Counted from the stretch's first letter, positions 6,985 to 19,202 are shown. The stretch is DNA of 64,000 nt from an uncultured Christensenellaceae bacterium (GCA_944376795.1 CALWDW010000039.1:1-64000), one strand, 5' to 3'. Notes: generated from the letters alone by a model not told the origin. Numbers and translations: made by a program.

Positions 6985-7779
6985 ATGCACCAAGAATACC
7001 GCGTGGACTGCGGCGGGGTGGCCGTCAATACCCGCATCGTGGGAGAGGGCCGGCCGCTGGTGCTTTTTCATGGCTGGGGCGGACAGATTGACAGCTTCCG
7101 CCCGGTGATCGAGCATTACGCGCCCCTGCGGAAGGTCTATGCTGTGGATTTGCCGGGCTTTGGAAAGAGCGACCGGCCGCCGGTCCCTTGGGGGGCGCAG
7201 GAGTATGCCCAGACCATGGCGGCGTGGTTCCGTGCTATGGGCTTGGAGAACTGCGATGCCATGGGGCATTCCCACGGAGGCCGGGTGCTGATCTGTATGG
7301 CCAGCCAATATCCCCAGCTCTTCTGCCGGCTGGTTCTGGTGGACAGTGCCGGGCTGATTCCTCGGCGGAAGCCTTCCTATTATGCCAAGGTGTATTCCTA
7401 CAAAGCCATGAAGGCCATCGCCCGGTGCCGTCCGGTGGCCGCCATGCTGCGCAAGGCCGGCTGGGACGTGGAGGCCGCGGTAAAAAAACGCGCCGGTTCC
7501 CAGGATTTCCGGGACGCGGACGGCGTCATGCGGGGAACCTTGGTGCGGGTGGTCAATGACAACCTGCGGGACTGCCTGCCCAAGATCCAGGCGCCGACCC
7601 TCTGCGTGTGGGGCCGGGAGGATACCGACACCCCGGTTTATATGGGGGAAATCATGAGCCGTGAAATCCCCGATGCGGGCCTGGTGGTGCTGGAAAATGC
7701 CGGACACTTCTCCTATTTGGATCAGTTTGCGCAGTTTGTGAAGATAACCGACGTGTTTTTGCTGGGAGGGCGGTCGTGA
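6985..7779 (+). CDS. Alpha/beta hydrolase
   Basis: A 264-aa alpha/beta-hydrolase-fold protein of unknown substrate. The oxyanion-hole motif FHGWGG, the nucleophile elbow GHSHGG (Ser), WGREDTDTP carrying the acid Asp, and NAGHFSYLD with the catalytic His appear in the expected order. GFGKSDRP is the usual strand-4 motif. No signal peptide is visible, so it is cytoplasmic. The ATG follows GGGAGGAGA. Its stop overlaps the MurF-type gene start (ATGA), and it lies in a co-directional run with murF and ddl, which suggests a cell-envelope-related role, but that is context only. Confidence 0.85.
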   Translation: MHQEYRVDCGGVAVNTRIVGEGRPLVLFHGWGGQIDSFRPVIEHYAPLRKVYAVDLPGFGKSDRPPVPWGAQEYAQTMAAWFRAMGLENCDAMGHSHGGRVLICMASQYPQLFCRLVLVDSAGLIPRRKPSYYAKVYSYKAMKAIARCRPVAAMLRKAGWDVEAAVKKRAGSQDFRDADGVMRGTLVRVVNDNLRDCLPKIQAPTLCVWGREDTDTPVYMGEIMSREIPDAGLVVLENAGHFSYLDQFAQFVKITDVFLLGGRS

Positions 7780-9413
7780 TGGATTTTGCATACCTTGTGG
7801 CAGCCTGTCTCCTCCAGGGAGGGCTGGGGCTCTTTGCCTCCATCGGCATGGTGCATGCCTACCAGCTGGAAAGCTACCATCTGCCCCAGTACTGCCGGTG
7901 GGTGCGGGAGCATCGTACCGCCCTCTGGCGGCGCAGCGCCGGCTGCTTTGCCGCTATGCTGGTGATCCAGTGCGTTTTGGCAGCGGTTATGACCTGGCTG
8001 GCGGCCCCGGAATGGTTCCTGGGGGTGCTGGCATTGGGAGCCGCTGCGCCTTGGGTTGTGGATTTCCTTCTGGGGAGGAAGCGGCCGGCCAAAAAGCCGC
8101 TGGTCTATACCGCGCGAATCAAGCGGTTCCTGCTGGGGCTGGGGCTGGTGCTGTTTGCGGTAAGCTTGGGAGCCAGCCTACTGCTGCGTTTCGTCATTCC
8201 CAGCCAATGGGCCCTTTCTGCCGCCGGCTGGTTGGCGTTCCTCGGTATGCCGTTTTGGGTGCTTGCCGCCGGGCGGATCATGGAGCCCTTGGAGGACGCG
8301 GTGAAAAGGCACTACTACCGGGATGCCCAGCGGCGGCTGCGGGAGATGCCCGGCCTGATCCGCATAGGCATTACCGGCAGCTATGGGAAAACCAGCTGCA
8401 AGGTCATTTTGGGCGCGATCCTCAGTGAGAAATTCCGTACCTTTATTACCCCCCACAGCTACAACACCCCGATGGGGGTGACCCGCGCGGTGCGGGAGAT
8501 GATGCCGCCGGACACCCAGGTTTTTGTGGCCGAGATGGGAGCGCGGCACGTGGGGGATATTCGGGAGATGTGCGATCTGGTCTCCCCCGTGATGGGGCTG
8601 ATTACCTCGGTGGGCCCCCAGCATATGGAGACCTTCCATACCCTGGAGAATATTGCCGCCACCAAGTACGAGCTGATTGAGAGCCTGCCGCAGGGGGGAT
8701 TCTGCGCTTTCCCTGCGGAAAATCCCTACTGTCTGCAAATGTATCTTCGTACCCAGGACCGGGAGAAGGTCCTCTTTGGCATCCAGCGGCCCGAAGGGGC
8801 GCCGGAGCTTTCGATTTGGGCGGAGGATATCGCCGTGGGACCCCAGGGTGCAACCTTTACCTTGGTGGACGCGGCGGGGCAGCGGGCTGACTGCCGCAGC
8901 CAGCTATTGGGCCGGCATAACATTACCAATATCCTGGGCTGCGCCGCCATGGCGCGGCACCTGGGCATGACGCTGGAGGAGATTGCCCGGGGCATTGCCA
9001 AAGCGCCCCCGGTGGAGCACCGGCTGCAGCTGCTGCCCACGGGAAATGGCGTTACGGTGATCGACGATGCCTTTAACGCCTCGCCGGACGGCACCCGGGC
9101 CGCGCTGGAGGTTCTGGCGGGCTTCCCGGGACGGAAGATTATCGTGACCCCCGGCCTGGTGGAACTGGGCGACCGGGAGGAGCCGGAGAATGAGGACTTT
9201 GGACGGCGCATGGCGTCCGTGGTGGACTTGGCGATCCTGGTGGCCCGCAACGGGGAGGCCATGGAACGCGGCCTGCTCCAGGCGGGGTATCCCCGGGAGC
9301 AGATTGTCCGGGTGCCCAGCCTGGCGGAGGCCAGCGTGGTGCTGGGGCGCACCACCCGGATCGGGGATGTGGTGCTCTTTGAGAACGATCTCCCGGATCA
9401 TTATGAAGGTTAG
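7779..9413 (+). CDS. murF: MurF-type UDP-MurNAc-tripeptide:D-Ala-D-Ala ligase with N-terminal membrane segments
   Basis: Adds D-Ala-D-Ala to the UDP-MurNAc peptide in peptidoglycan precursor synthesis. The 544-aa product has about four hydrophobic segments in its first ~175 residues (around residues 5-25, 55-85, 110-135 and 145-165). The Mur ligase domain follows, with P-loop GITGSYGKTSCK, EMGARHVGDI, GRHNITNILGCAA, and DDAFNASPDGTRAALEVL in the C-terminal domain. The membrane extension is unlike E. coli MurF but occurs in a clostridial Mur-ligase group. The next gene is a D-Ala-D-Ala ligase, supporting MurF rather than another Mur ligase. The ATG at 7779 follows GGGAGGG and overlaps the previous stop. 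Confidence 0.82.
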   Translation: MDFAYLVAACLLQGGLGLFASIGMVHAYQLESYHLPQYCRWVREHRTALWRRSAGCFAAMLVIQCVLAAVMTWLAAPEWFLGVLALGAAAPWVVDFLLGRKRPAKKPLVYTARIKRFLLGLGLVLFAVSLGASLLLRFVIPSQWALSAAGWLAFLGMPFWVLAAGRIMEPLEDAVKRHYYRDAQRRLREMPGLIRIGITGSYGKTSCKVILGAILSEKFRTFITPHSYNTPMGVTRAVREMMPPDTQVFVAEMGARHVGDIREMCDLVSPVMGLITSVGPQHMETFHTLENIAATKYELIESLPQGGFCAFPAENPYCLQMYLRTQDREKVLFGIQRPEGAPELSIWAEDIAVGPQGATFTLVDAAGQRADCRSQLLGRHNITNILGCAAMARHLGMTLEEIARGIAKAPPVEHRLQLLPTGNGVTVIDDAFNASPDGTRAALEVLAGFPGRKIIVTPGLVELGDREEPENEDFGRRMASVVDLAILVARNGEAMERGLLQAGYPREQIVRVPSLAEASVVLGRTTRIGDVVLFENDLPDHYEG

Positions 9414-9505
9414 AGCCGGGGCGGCTGGATGCGCCGGATCCGAGAGCGATCCCGGGCTTTGTGCCGCGGGCTGCCCGCGGGAATTTGCGTAGGAGGTATT
9501 TTTCC

Positions 9506-10684
9506 ATGAAAAAGGTCGTTGGCGTTATTTTCGGAGGGCGCACCTGCGAGCATGACGTTTCCATCATCACCGCGCACCAGCTGCTGGAGAATGCAGACCG
9601 CGCAGCTTACGAACTGGTGCCCATCTATATCGCACAGAACGGCAAGTGGTATGTGGGCGACGCGCTGTGGGATGTAAAGTTCTTTGAGGCTTTTGACGCT
9701 GAAAAGGTGACCGAGGTGTATTTTGAGCCGGCGGACGGCGACCATAACCTGTATCCCGTCAAGCTGAAGGCCGGATTCCTGGGCGCCAAGGAGCGCAAGC
9801 CGCTCTGCCATCTGGATGTGGTGATTCCCGCCATGCACGGCATGAACGGGGAGGACGGCACCCTGCAGGGCCTTCTGGAACTGGCCAATATCCCCTATAC
9901 CAGCGTGGGCGTCATGGGTTCCGCGGTGGGCATGGATAAGATTGCCATGCACCTGCTCTTCCGGGGCGCGGGGCTGCCGGTGCTGGAGTTCAGCTATACC
10001 GAGCGGAGCCAGTGGCGAAAGGATCGGAAGGCGGTACTGGACGAGATGGAGGCGCAGCTTCCGTATCCCATGTTCGTCAAGCCCTGTAACCTGGGCTCCT
10101 CCATCGGGATCCGGAAGGCCACCGACCGGAAAAGCCTCCAGGAAGCCATGGAGGTGGCCTTCTCCTTTGACCGGCGGGTGCTGGTGGAGCGGGGCCTGGA
10201 CTGCATCGAGGTGAACTGCTCGGCTATGGGCTTCGGCGGGGAGATTGAGGTCTCCATGGTGGAGCAGCCGGTGAGCGGGGATGAGCTCCTGGACTTTGAC
10301 ACCAAGTACCTGCAAGGTGGAAAGAATTCCAAGGGGATGAAGAGCCTTAGCCGCCTTCTGCCCGCCCCCATTTCCCCCGAAATGACCGAACGGGTGCAGG
10401 AGCTCACCGAAGTTGCGTACCGCGCACTGGACTGCAAGGGCGTCATCCGCCTGGATATGATGATCGAAAAGGGCACCAACAAGCTCTATGTCAATGAGAT
10501 CAATACCATTCCCGGTTCCTTTGCCTACTATCTGTGGGAACCCCTGGGGATTCGCTTCTCCCAGCTGATTGACCGCATGATTGCCCAGGCGGAGGCCGCC
10601 CATCGGGAAAAGAACTTGAACAATTATGCCTTTGATTCCCCCATTCTGTACAAGTATTCCGGGGGAGCCAAGGGGACAAAGTAA
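9506..10684 (+). CDS. ddl: D-alanine--D-alanine ligase
   Basis: An ATP-grasp enzyme joining two D-alanines for the peptidoglycan stem peptide. The 392-aa product begins MKKVVGVIFGGRTCEHDVSI, the Ddl N-terminal signature. VIPAMHGMNGEDGTLQG, KPCNLGSSIGIRKA, ERGLDCIEVN and the metal-binding RLDMMIEK...YVNEINTIPGS motif follow. It is longer than E. coli Ddl, within the range of VanA/Ddl-type clostridial enzymes. The omega-loop region reads FDTKYLQGGKNSKGMKSL, so I cannot say from sequence alone whether it makes D-Ala-D-Ala or a variant depsipeptide. The ATG lies 9 bases after AGGAGG (9491-9496). It sits downstream of the MurF-type gene that would use its product. Confidence 0.9.
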   Translation: MKKVVGVIFGGRTCEHDVSIITAHQLLENADRAAYELVPIYIAQNGKWYVGDALWDVKFFEAFDAEKVTEVYFEPADGDHNLYPVKLKAGFLGAKERKPLCHLDVVIPAMHGMNGEDGTLQGLLELANIPYTSVGVMGSAVGMDKIAMHLLFRGAGLPVLEFSYTERSQWRKDRKAVLDEMEAQLPYPMFVKPCNLGSSIGIRKATDRKSLQEAMEVAFSFDRRVLVERGLDCIEVNCSAMGFGGEIEVSMVEQPVSGDELLDFDTKYLQGGKNSKGMKSLSRLLPAPISPEMTERVQELTEVAYRALDCKGVIRLDMMIEKGTNKLYVNEINTIPGSFAYYLWEPLGIRFSQLIDRMIAQAEAAHREKNLNNYAFDSPILYKYSGGAKGTK

Positions 10685-10713
10685 TAACCGGCAGGGAGCG
10701 GAGGAGAGCAGCC

Positions 10714-11913
10714 ATGGATAAAATTATGATGAAGACTCCTTTGGTGGAGATGGACGGAGACGAGATGACCCGCATCCTCTGGCAGATGATCAAGGAGGAA
10801 CTGATTCTGCCCTATGTGGAGCTGAAAACCGAGTACTATGACCTGGGTTTGCCTTACCGGGACGCCACCGACGACCAGGTCACGGTGGACGCCGCCATGG
10901 CCATTAAGAAGTACGGGGTCGGCGTTAAGTGCGCGACCATCACCCCCAATGCCCAGCGGGTGGAGGAGTATCACCTCAAGAAGATGTGGAAGTCTCCCAA
11001 CGGCACCCTCCGTGCGCTGCTGGACGGCACCGTGCTGCGTACGCCCATCATTGCCCGGAATATTAAGCCCCTGGTTCCCGCGTGGACCAAGCCCATTACC
11101 ATTGCCCGCCACGCGTATGGCGATATTTATAAGAACACCGAGCTGAAGGCGCCGGCAGGCTCCCGAGCCTACCTGGTGGTGGAGGACGCCCAGGGCCGGG
11201 AGACCGCCCGGGAAATGATCCACGACTTCCAGGGCGAGGGGATTGTGCAGGGCGTGCACAATACGGCGGCGTCCATTGCCAGCTTTGCTCGGTCATGCTT
11301 TACCTTTGCCCTGGATGCCAAGCAGGATCTCTGGTTCTCTACCAAGGATACCATCAGCAAGACGTACGACCACACATTTAAGGATATCTTCCAAGAGATC
11401 TATGACGCCGAGTACAGGGAAGCCTTTGAAAAGGCGGGGATCTCCTATTTCTACACCCTGATCGATGATGCCGTGGCCCGGGTGATGCGGTCGGAAGGCG
11501 GATTTGTTTGGGCCTGCAAGAATTACGACGGGGACGTGATGAGCGACATGGTGGCGACTGCCTTCGGCTCCCTATCCATGATGAGCTCAGTGCTGATCTC
11601 TCCGGACGGCTGCTACGAGTATGAGGCGGCCCACGGCACGGTCACCCGTCATTACTACAAGCACCTCAAGGGGGAGGAAACCTCCACCAATGCCATTGCC
11701 ACCATCTTTGCCTGGACGGGGGCGCTGGCCAAACGGGGTGAGCTGGACGGCATTCCCGAGCTGACTGCCTTTGCCAAGCGACTCGAGAAGGCCACGCTGG
11801 ATACCGTGGAGTCGGGTACTATGACCGGGGATCTGGTGGGGCAGAGCCAGGGAGTTCCGGTGCACCGGGTCAATACCCAGGACTTTATCCGCGCCATTGC
11901 TTCCCGCCTGTAA
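10714..11913 (+). CDS. icd: Isocitrate dehydrogenase (NADP-dependent, eukaryote-like homodimeric type)
   Basis: Oxidatively decarboxylates isocitrate to 2-oxoglutarate, supplying carbon for glutamate. The 399-aa product begins with VEMDGDEMTRILWQMIK and continues with KCATITPNAQRVEEYHLKKM, LDGTVLRTPIIARN, FSTKDTISKTYDHTFKDIF and YDGDVMSDMVATAFGSL. These mark the type II IDH subfamily shared with eukaryotic cytosolic enzymes, not the E. coli type. AAHGTVTRHY near the C-terminus belongs to the NADP site. An intrinsic terminator follows. It starts 29 bases after ddl and may be co-transcribed, but no functional link is obvious. No other TCA-cycle gene is in the window. Confidence 0.93.
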   Translation: MDKIMMKTPLVEMDGDEMTRILWQMIKEELILPYVELKTEYYDLGLPYRDATDDQVTVDAAMAIKKYGVGVKCATITPNAQRVEEYHLKKMWKSPNGTLRALLDGTVLRTPIIARNIKPLVPAWTKPITIARHAYGDIYKNTELKAPAGSRAYLVVEDAQGRETAREMIHDFQGEGIVQGVHNTAASIASFARSCFTFALDAKQDLWFSTKDTISKTYDHTFKDIFQEIYDAEYREAFEKAGISYFYTLIDDAVARVMRSEGGFVWACKNYDGDVMSDMVATAFGSLSMMSSVLISPDGCYEYEAAHGTVTRHYYKHLKGEETSTNAIATIFAWTGALAKRGELDGIPELTAFAKRLEKATLDTVESGTMTGDLVGQSQGVPVHRVNTQDFIRAIASRL

Positions 11914-11930
11914 AGAAATTCGGTAACCAG

Positions 11931-11963
11931 GAGAACCGGAGGGAATGCGCTCCGGTTTTCTTT
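11931..11963 (+). terminator. Terminator after icd
   Basis: AACCGGAG (11934-11941) pairs with CTCCGGTT (11950-11957), extended by outer pairs, then a T-rich tail (TTTTCTTTAT). Confidence 0.8.
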
Positions 11964-11970
11964 ATCTTAG

Positions 11971-15141
<3,171 letters not shown>

Positions 15142-15272
15142 TGCATTCCTGCGCCCTAAGGATCGCTGGGAAACGTGCATCTTGCATCTGCAACATCGGG
15201 GTTTGGCCTGTGCAGGGGAGGCTCGTAGGCATGGAGACTTAGAATGTTCTCATAGCCGGTACGCAATCCCGT

Positions 15273-15317
15273 AAAAGGGGAACGCTGCAAATTTCGATTT
15301 TGCAGCGTTCCCCTTTT
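15273..15317 (+). terminator. Long terminator hairpin after lacZ
   Basis: A 19-bp perfect inverted repeat, AAAAGGGGAACGCTGCAAA (15273-15291) against its complement at 15299-15317, with a short AT-rich loop. The right arm ends in TTTT. It can act in either direction. Confidence 0.8.
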
Positions 15318-15470
15318 GTCGGTCGTCGAGACAATGGGAAGGGGCTGGGCCGATTTTCGCGTCAAAGGAAGAAGGGCTTTTGCGCCGTGTGTTCGGTTGG
15401 CGTGGCGCTTCCATGCGCTGCGCGGGTTCGCCTTTGTTTTTTGCTGCGAATACAGTGTTAAATCTAAGGA

Positions 15471-15513
15471 AACGGCAGGATGCCTTTGCAAAAGGTACCT
15501 GCCGTTCTTATTT
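15471..15513 (+). terminator. Second terminator-like hairpin downstream of lacZ
   Basis: AACGGCAGG (15471-15479) pairs with CCTGCCGTT (15498-15506), with an inner CCTTT/AAAGG stem, followed by CTTATTTT. Confidence 0.65.
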
Positions 15514-15618
15514 TGCGGCCCATTGGCGGAGGGCCTTTTCTTTGGGTTTCCGCATCCTCTTGCGTTTGAGCAGGAGGCAGAAGAATGGTGTGGATTTTGC
15601 ACCGTCAGGCGTTCGCCC

Positions 15619-16263
15619 TTACGTGCCGTGCTGCTGCAGCAGAGCGCGCTGGTAGTTTTCCTCGGCTATGTCCCAGTTGATCAGAGGCCACCAGGCCTGC
15701 AAATACTCTGCGCGGCGGTTTTGGTACTGCAAATAGTAGGCGTGTTCCCAATTGTCTACGAGCAGAATAGGACAGCAGTTCCAGGGAAGAGGCGTATCCT
15801 GGTTGGCGGTGGTCAGGATCCGAAGCCGGCACGTGGGGGAAAGTGCAAGAAAGGTATAACCGGATCCGAATTGCCCTCTGGCGCGGGCCAGGAAAGCCCG
15901 CTGAAAGTCCTCTGCGGTGGAGTACTCTTGGAGGATGGCGCGGGCCAGTGCTCCTACAGGAGAGCCTGCGCCGCCGGGCGTCATGAGGGCAAAGAACAAG
16001 GTATGGTTATAGACACCGCCGCCGTTGTTCTTGACTGCGGCCTGGATGGGAATGGGCAGCGAGGTGTTGTAGTAGAGCAGCTGTTCTAGCGTCCACTCTT
16101 GGTAAGGCAATTGGCGGATGAGCACGGCATTAAGCTGCTCCACATAGCCCTGCAAATGTTTGTCGTGGTGGTAATGCATGGTTTCCTGGCTGATGGCCGG
16201 TTCCAGGGCATCGTAGGCATAGGGCAACGGGGGGGTGGTATAGGGATATTGGCTGGCAGGCAC
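15619..16263 (-). CDS. Superoxide dismutase, Fe/Mn family
   Basis: Converts superoxide to peroxide and oxygen. The 214-aa product begins VPASQYPYTTPPLPYAYDAL, the usual opening of Fe/Mn SODs. Metal ligands appear in HYHHDKHLQGYV, GVYNHTLFF and LVDNWEHAYYLQYQNRRAEYL, the D-x-W-E-H-A-Y signature. The GTG at 16263 is chosen because AGGAGG lies 8 bases upstream and because anything further upstream is unlike any SOD. Iron versus manganese cannot be decided from sequence by eye. It lies downstream of the AEC carrier gene with a terminator between, so it may depend on its own weak promoter or on read-through. Confidence 0.92.
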   Translation of the reverse strand: MPASQYPYTTPPLPYAYDALEPAISQETMHYHHDKHLQGYVEQLNAVLIRQLPYQEWTLEQLLYYNTSLPIPIQAAVKNNGGGVYNHTLFFALMTPGGAGSPVGALARAILQEYSTAEDFQRAFLARARGQFGSGYTFLALSPTCRLRILTTANQDTPLPWNCCPILLVDNWEHAYYLQYQNRRAEYLQAWWPLINWDIAEENYQRALLQQHGT

Positions 16264-16312
16264 AGAAAGGACCTCCTTGCAGCAGACTTTTGGCAAGTCT
16301 ATGCACCACCGA

Positions 16313-16343
16313 ACAAAAAAAGACCCGGCCGCTGAGGCCGGGC
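16313..16343 (-). terminator. Terminator after the AEC carrier gene
   Basis: On the minus strand CCCGGCC (16342-16336) pairs with GGCCGGG (16330-16324) and is followed by a run of T's (16321-16315). Confidence 0.85.
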
Positions 16344-16388
16344 AGTATACCCAGAAGCAGAACGATGGCGCATGATCGCCAGGCGTCA

Positions 16389-17309
16389 TCATCCGACCAT
16401 GACGGTGATCATGGCCGTCATGATGACAAGGCTTAACAGGATGGAAATCGAATTGGAGAAGCTGGCCAGGCCCGGATCGCCCTTGCACTTTTCGGTGAAG
16501 GCGGGAGAGAGGGAGGAGTGCGGCGCGAAAACAACCACGGCAAGCACCTGCCGGATCTCAAGAGAGAAGGGGAGCAGATAGTAGCAGACCAGCGCCAGCG
16601 CTGCCGCCAACAGGTAGCGGAGCAAGAGGATTTTTCCCACTTCCTTTAGATAGGAAAGCTTCATTTCCAGGCGGAGCAGGGATCCAATCATCAGCATGGC
16701 CATGAAGCTGTTAGCGCCTCCGATGGAGGCGGTGAAATCGAATATACCCTGGGGCAGCTGGATTCCGCAAAGCGCCACGGCAAACATGATCATATACGTA
16801 TCAAATGGCACGGAGGAAAAAAGACGCTTCAGCGCGGTTTTGACCGACGGCTTTTCCCCGGGGACAACGCCCAGCACACCGGTTGCCAGGGCATACCCCC
16901 CGCCGGTGCACATGACGGCGTTGCCCATGTCAAAGAGGCAGGCCGCTATGACGCCGGTGGAGCCAAAGAAATTCTGAACAAAAGGCAGGGTAAAGGCGCC
17001 GATATTGTACCCAGGAAGGTTCATGAGGAGAAAGGAGCGCTGCGCGGCGCTCTTTCGGCGGGAGAGCAGCATCCCCAACAGGAACATGAACACATTGGCG
17101 CCCAGCCCCATGGCGGCAATCACAAAGAGTGAAGGATCCCGCTCAAATCCTTCAAAGCTGCTGATAATAGCCGCCGGGAGCGTGAAAGTGAAAACCAATT
17201 TGGTAATAACCGCACTGGCTCCGGGCCCAAAGAAACGGGTGCGCTGGAGGATATAGCCCAGCGCAATGATAGCCACAAAGGTCAGGGCTTTATAAATGAT
17301 AACAGACAT
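16389..17309 (-). CDS. AEC-family (auxin efflux carrier) transporter
   Basis: A 306-aa integral membrane protein with about eight to ten hydrophobic helices covering its whole length, matching the AEC/Mem_trans family. Characteristic features include an early helix ending YILQRTRFFGPGA, KLVFTFTLPAAIISSF, the central NLPGYNIGAFTLPFVQNFFG region, and a C-terminal VVVFAPHSSLSPAFTEK segment. Bacterial members move small organic acids such as malate; the substrate here is unknown. The ATG at 17309 follows GGAG, with a promoter at 17348-17377. It is transcribed towards the SOD gene and ends at an intrinsic terminator. Confidence 0.87.
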   Translation of the reverse strand: MSVIIYKALTFVAIIALGYILQRTRFFGPGASAVITKLVFTFTLPAAIISSFEGFERDPSLFVIAAMGLGANVFMFLLGMLLSRRKSAAQRSFLLMNLPGYNIGAFTLPFVQNFFGSTGVIAACLFDMGNAVMCTGGGYALATGVLGVVPGEKPSVKTALKRLFSSVPFDTYMIMFAVALCGIQLPQGIFDFTASIGGANSFMAMLMIGSLLRLEMKLSYLKEVGKILLLRYLLAAALALVCYYLLPFSLEIRQVLAVVVFAPHSSLSPAFTEKCKGDPGLASFSNSISILLSLVIMTAMITVMVG

Positions 17310-17347
17310 ACAATGCTCTCCTACGGGTAAAATCCAAGATACGCCTC

Positions 17348-17377
17348 ATTATACGCCGGGGCCTCCGCTGGGGACAA
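17348..17377 (-). promoter_or_regulatory. Promoter of the AEC carrier gene
   Basis: On the minus strand TTGTCC (17377-17372), an 18-bp spacer and TATAAT (17353-17348). Confidence 0.7.
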
Positions 17378-17482
17378 TGGGAAGGCTGCTGCTTTTTTGC
17401 CGTGGATCTTGTACGATCTTACCAGGGGCACAGGCAGGGCCGGGAAGGGGCACCACAGCCCGGCGTCAGCCAGCCGTAGGCT

Positions 17483-18241
17483 TTACAGAACGAGTGTGCG
17501 TTCCACCGGCGAATCTGCCTGGCAGAAGACGGCAATGGCCGAGAGATTGTCTGCGTTTATTTTATCCTCCCGTACCCTGCGCCCAACGCGGGTGAGAAGG
17601 TAGCCCAGCCATTGGCTGGGATTGACGGATTTGGACAGATCCACCTCCATCTCCAGATCGGTGAGAAGACTCCAAAACCCATCGGTACAGAGCAGGAACG
17701 CGTCATGCTCTCCCAAGGACGGAAGCGGCGTAACGTCAGGACGTGGCACTTCCCCGCTTCCCAGCGCTCGGAGCACCCGGTTCCGGTCGGGATGGGAGGG
17801 GATATCTTTTCGGCTGATTTCCCCGGCAAAGACGGCCATTTGGGGAACGCTGTGGTCTGCAGTGCAGAAATCCAGCCGCCCGTCACGGAAATAGTAGAGA
17901 CGGGAGTCCCCCATGTGAGCGGAGACCGCCTGGTCTCCCTGGCAGAGAAGAATGGCGGCGGTGCTCTTCATACGGCAGGACGCCGTCTGCTTCCGGCGCA
18001 CGGCGTCCTCTGCGTCTTCGAATAGGCGCTGGATTCCCTCCGGGGAGATGGAGCCATCCCGCATGAAACCGTGGCGTATGCTTTGCACAACAGCCTGGGA
18101 GGCGGCGTCTCCATGGCCGTGGCCGCCAAGCCCATCGGCCACGATTGCCAGGAACCCCACGGAGAAGGAACCGGAGAAAACGGCGTCTTCATTGGATTGG
18201 CGGCATCCGGGAAGGCAGCAGCTGGCGGTAACGAATTCCAT
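17483..18241 (-). CDS. PP2C-family Ser/Thr protein phosphatase (soluble)
   Basis: Dephosphorylates phospho-Ser/Thr using two metal ions. The 252-aa product has the PP2C motifs in order: GCRQSNEDAVF, ADGLGGHGHGDAAS (metal-binding Asp), STAAILL, HMGDSRLYYFRDG, LLCTDGFWSLL and DNLSAIAVF. No membrane segment is visible. The ATG at 18241 follows AGGAGGACCGCC. It is second in a two-gene unit, starting 10 bases after the membrane-anchored PP2C gene ends. No Ser/Thr kinase lies in the window, so the partner is unknown. Confidence 0.9.
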   Translation of the reverse strand: MEFVTASCCLPGCRQSNEDAVFSGSFSVGFLAIVADGLGGHGHGDAASQAVVQSIRHGFMRDGSISPEGIQRLFEDAEDAVRRKQTASCRMKSTAAILLCQGDQAVSAHMGDSRLYYFRDGRLDFCTADHSVPQMAVFAGEISRKDIPSHPDRNRVLRALGSGEVPRPDVTPLPSLGEHDAFLLCTDGFWSLLTDLEMEVDLSKSVNPSQWLGYLLTRVGRRVREDKINADNLSAIAVFCQADSPVERTLVL

Positions 18242-18251
18242 GGCGGTCCTC

Positions 18252-19202
18252 CTAAAGACAGGCAATGAAGATGGCGGTGAAATTATCCTGCCCGGGCTTT
18301 CTCTTGGCTAAGATGGCGGCCTCCACGCGCCGGGCGGCCTCCTGGGGAGGGACTCCCTTGCAGAGGGAGGCTATCTCTGTCTCGTCCAAGGTATGGAATA
18401 CGCCGTCGGTCATCAGCAGAACCGTATCCCCCGGCTGCAGCGGAAGGGGCCGCAGGTTTCGGTCCCATGCCGTCAGGTGTCCCATGCCGATGTACCGGGT
18501 CAGGGCGGCCCGCTGGGGCTCATTCTCCGCCTCCGACAGGGGAATTTCTCCTCGGATGGCCTGCTCGTCCAGCGCGCTCTGCAGGGTGTGGTCCCGGTTT
18601 AGTTGGGTGAGGGTTCCTTCCCGCAGGAGATACAGGCGGCTGTCTCCCACGGCGATGAAGAAGAGGCGTCCCGGCCGGAGGATGGCTGCGGCCAGGGTGG
18701 AGCCGCCGCGGTGCCCGGAAGAAGCGAGATGGCGGTTGATGGCGTCGTTGGCGCCGGCGGCCATGGCCAAGAGAGCCTGGGCGTCATCGGTTTGGTTCCC
18801 CTGGGAAAAGGCCGAAAGAAAGTGGGCGATGATCCGGGCGCTGATCTCCGCGCCGCCCTGCAGGCCGCCCATCCCGTCGGCAATCACGGCCAGTAGGCCT
18901 TTGCGCTGAAAGAGCGCCGCGTTGGTTAGATCCGAGATACCGTACGAATCCTGCTGGTCGGAGCGGCTGCCGGTATGGTGAAGGCACGCCGCGGCAAAGT
19001 GGGGATTCTGCTGTCCGGGAGCCGGTAGACTCTTTCTACGCCGGCGACACAGAAAGAGAAGGAGGCAAGCCAGCAGGCATAGCGCCAGAACCCCTCCTCC
19101 CAGAGCAAGTGCCCAGGGAAAGTGATAGGCCGCAGCTTTTTTTAAGCCGGCTGCAGGGATGACAGTGCCGCTCCAAAGGCAGACGCGGTGGAAAGAATCC
19201 AA
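18252..19202 (-). CDS. PP2C-family Ser/Thr protein phosphatase with N-terminal membrane anchor
   Basis: The 316-aa product has one transmembrane segment near residues 29-52 (LALGGGVLALCLLACLLLFL) followed by RRRRK, so the catalytic domain faces the cytoplasm. PP2C motifs: GSRSDQQDSYG, ADGMGGLQGGAEIS, GSTLAAAIL, AVGDSRLYLLREG, LLMTDGVFHTL and DNFTAIFIA. The TTG at 19202 is chosen because AGGAGG (19214-19209) lies 6 bases ahead; no suitable ATG fits. It is co-transcribed with the soluble PP2C gene. The two are diverged copies of one family, with different N-termini. Confidence 0.88.
   Translation of the reverse strand: MDSFHRVCLWSGTVIPAAGLKKAAAYHFPWALALGGGVLALCLLACLLLFLCRRRRKSLPAPGQQNPHFAAACLHHTGSRSDQQDSYGISDLTNAALFQRKGLLAVIADGMGGLQGGAEISARIIAHFLSAFSQGNQTDDAQALLAMAAGANDAINRHLASSGHRGGSTLAAAILRPGRLFFIAVGDSRLYLLREGTLTQLNRDHTLQSALDEQAIRGEIPLSEAENEPQRAALTRYIGMGHLTAWDRNLRPLPLQPGDTVLLMTDGVFHTLDETEIASLCKGVPPQEAARRVEAAILAKRKPGQDNFTAIFIACL

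Larger units (their letters stand above)
15142..15618. other. 477-base gap with two hairpin terminators
   Basis: No credible gene is seen between lacZ and the convergent superoxide dismutase gene. The gap holds the long perfect hairpin at 15273-15317, a second terminator-like hairpin at 15471-15513, and a weaker GGCCC/GGGCC stem followed by T-rich sequence near 15515-15545. Confidence 0.5.

Noticed and set aside
15316..16089. 257-codon plus-strand frame opposite superoxide dismutase
   Set aside because: It crosses terminators and is antisense to a well-defined SOD gene; no motifs.
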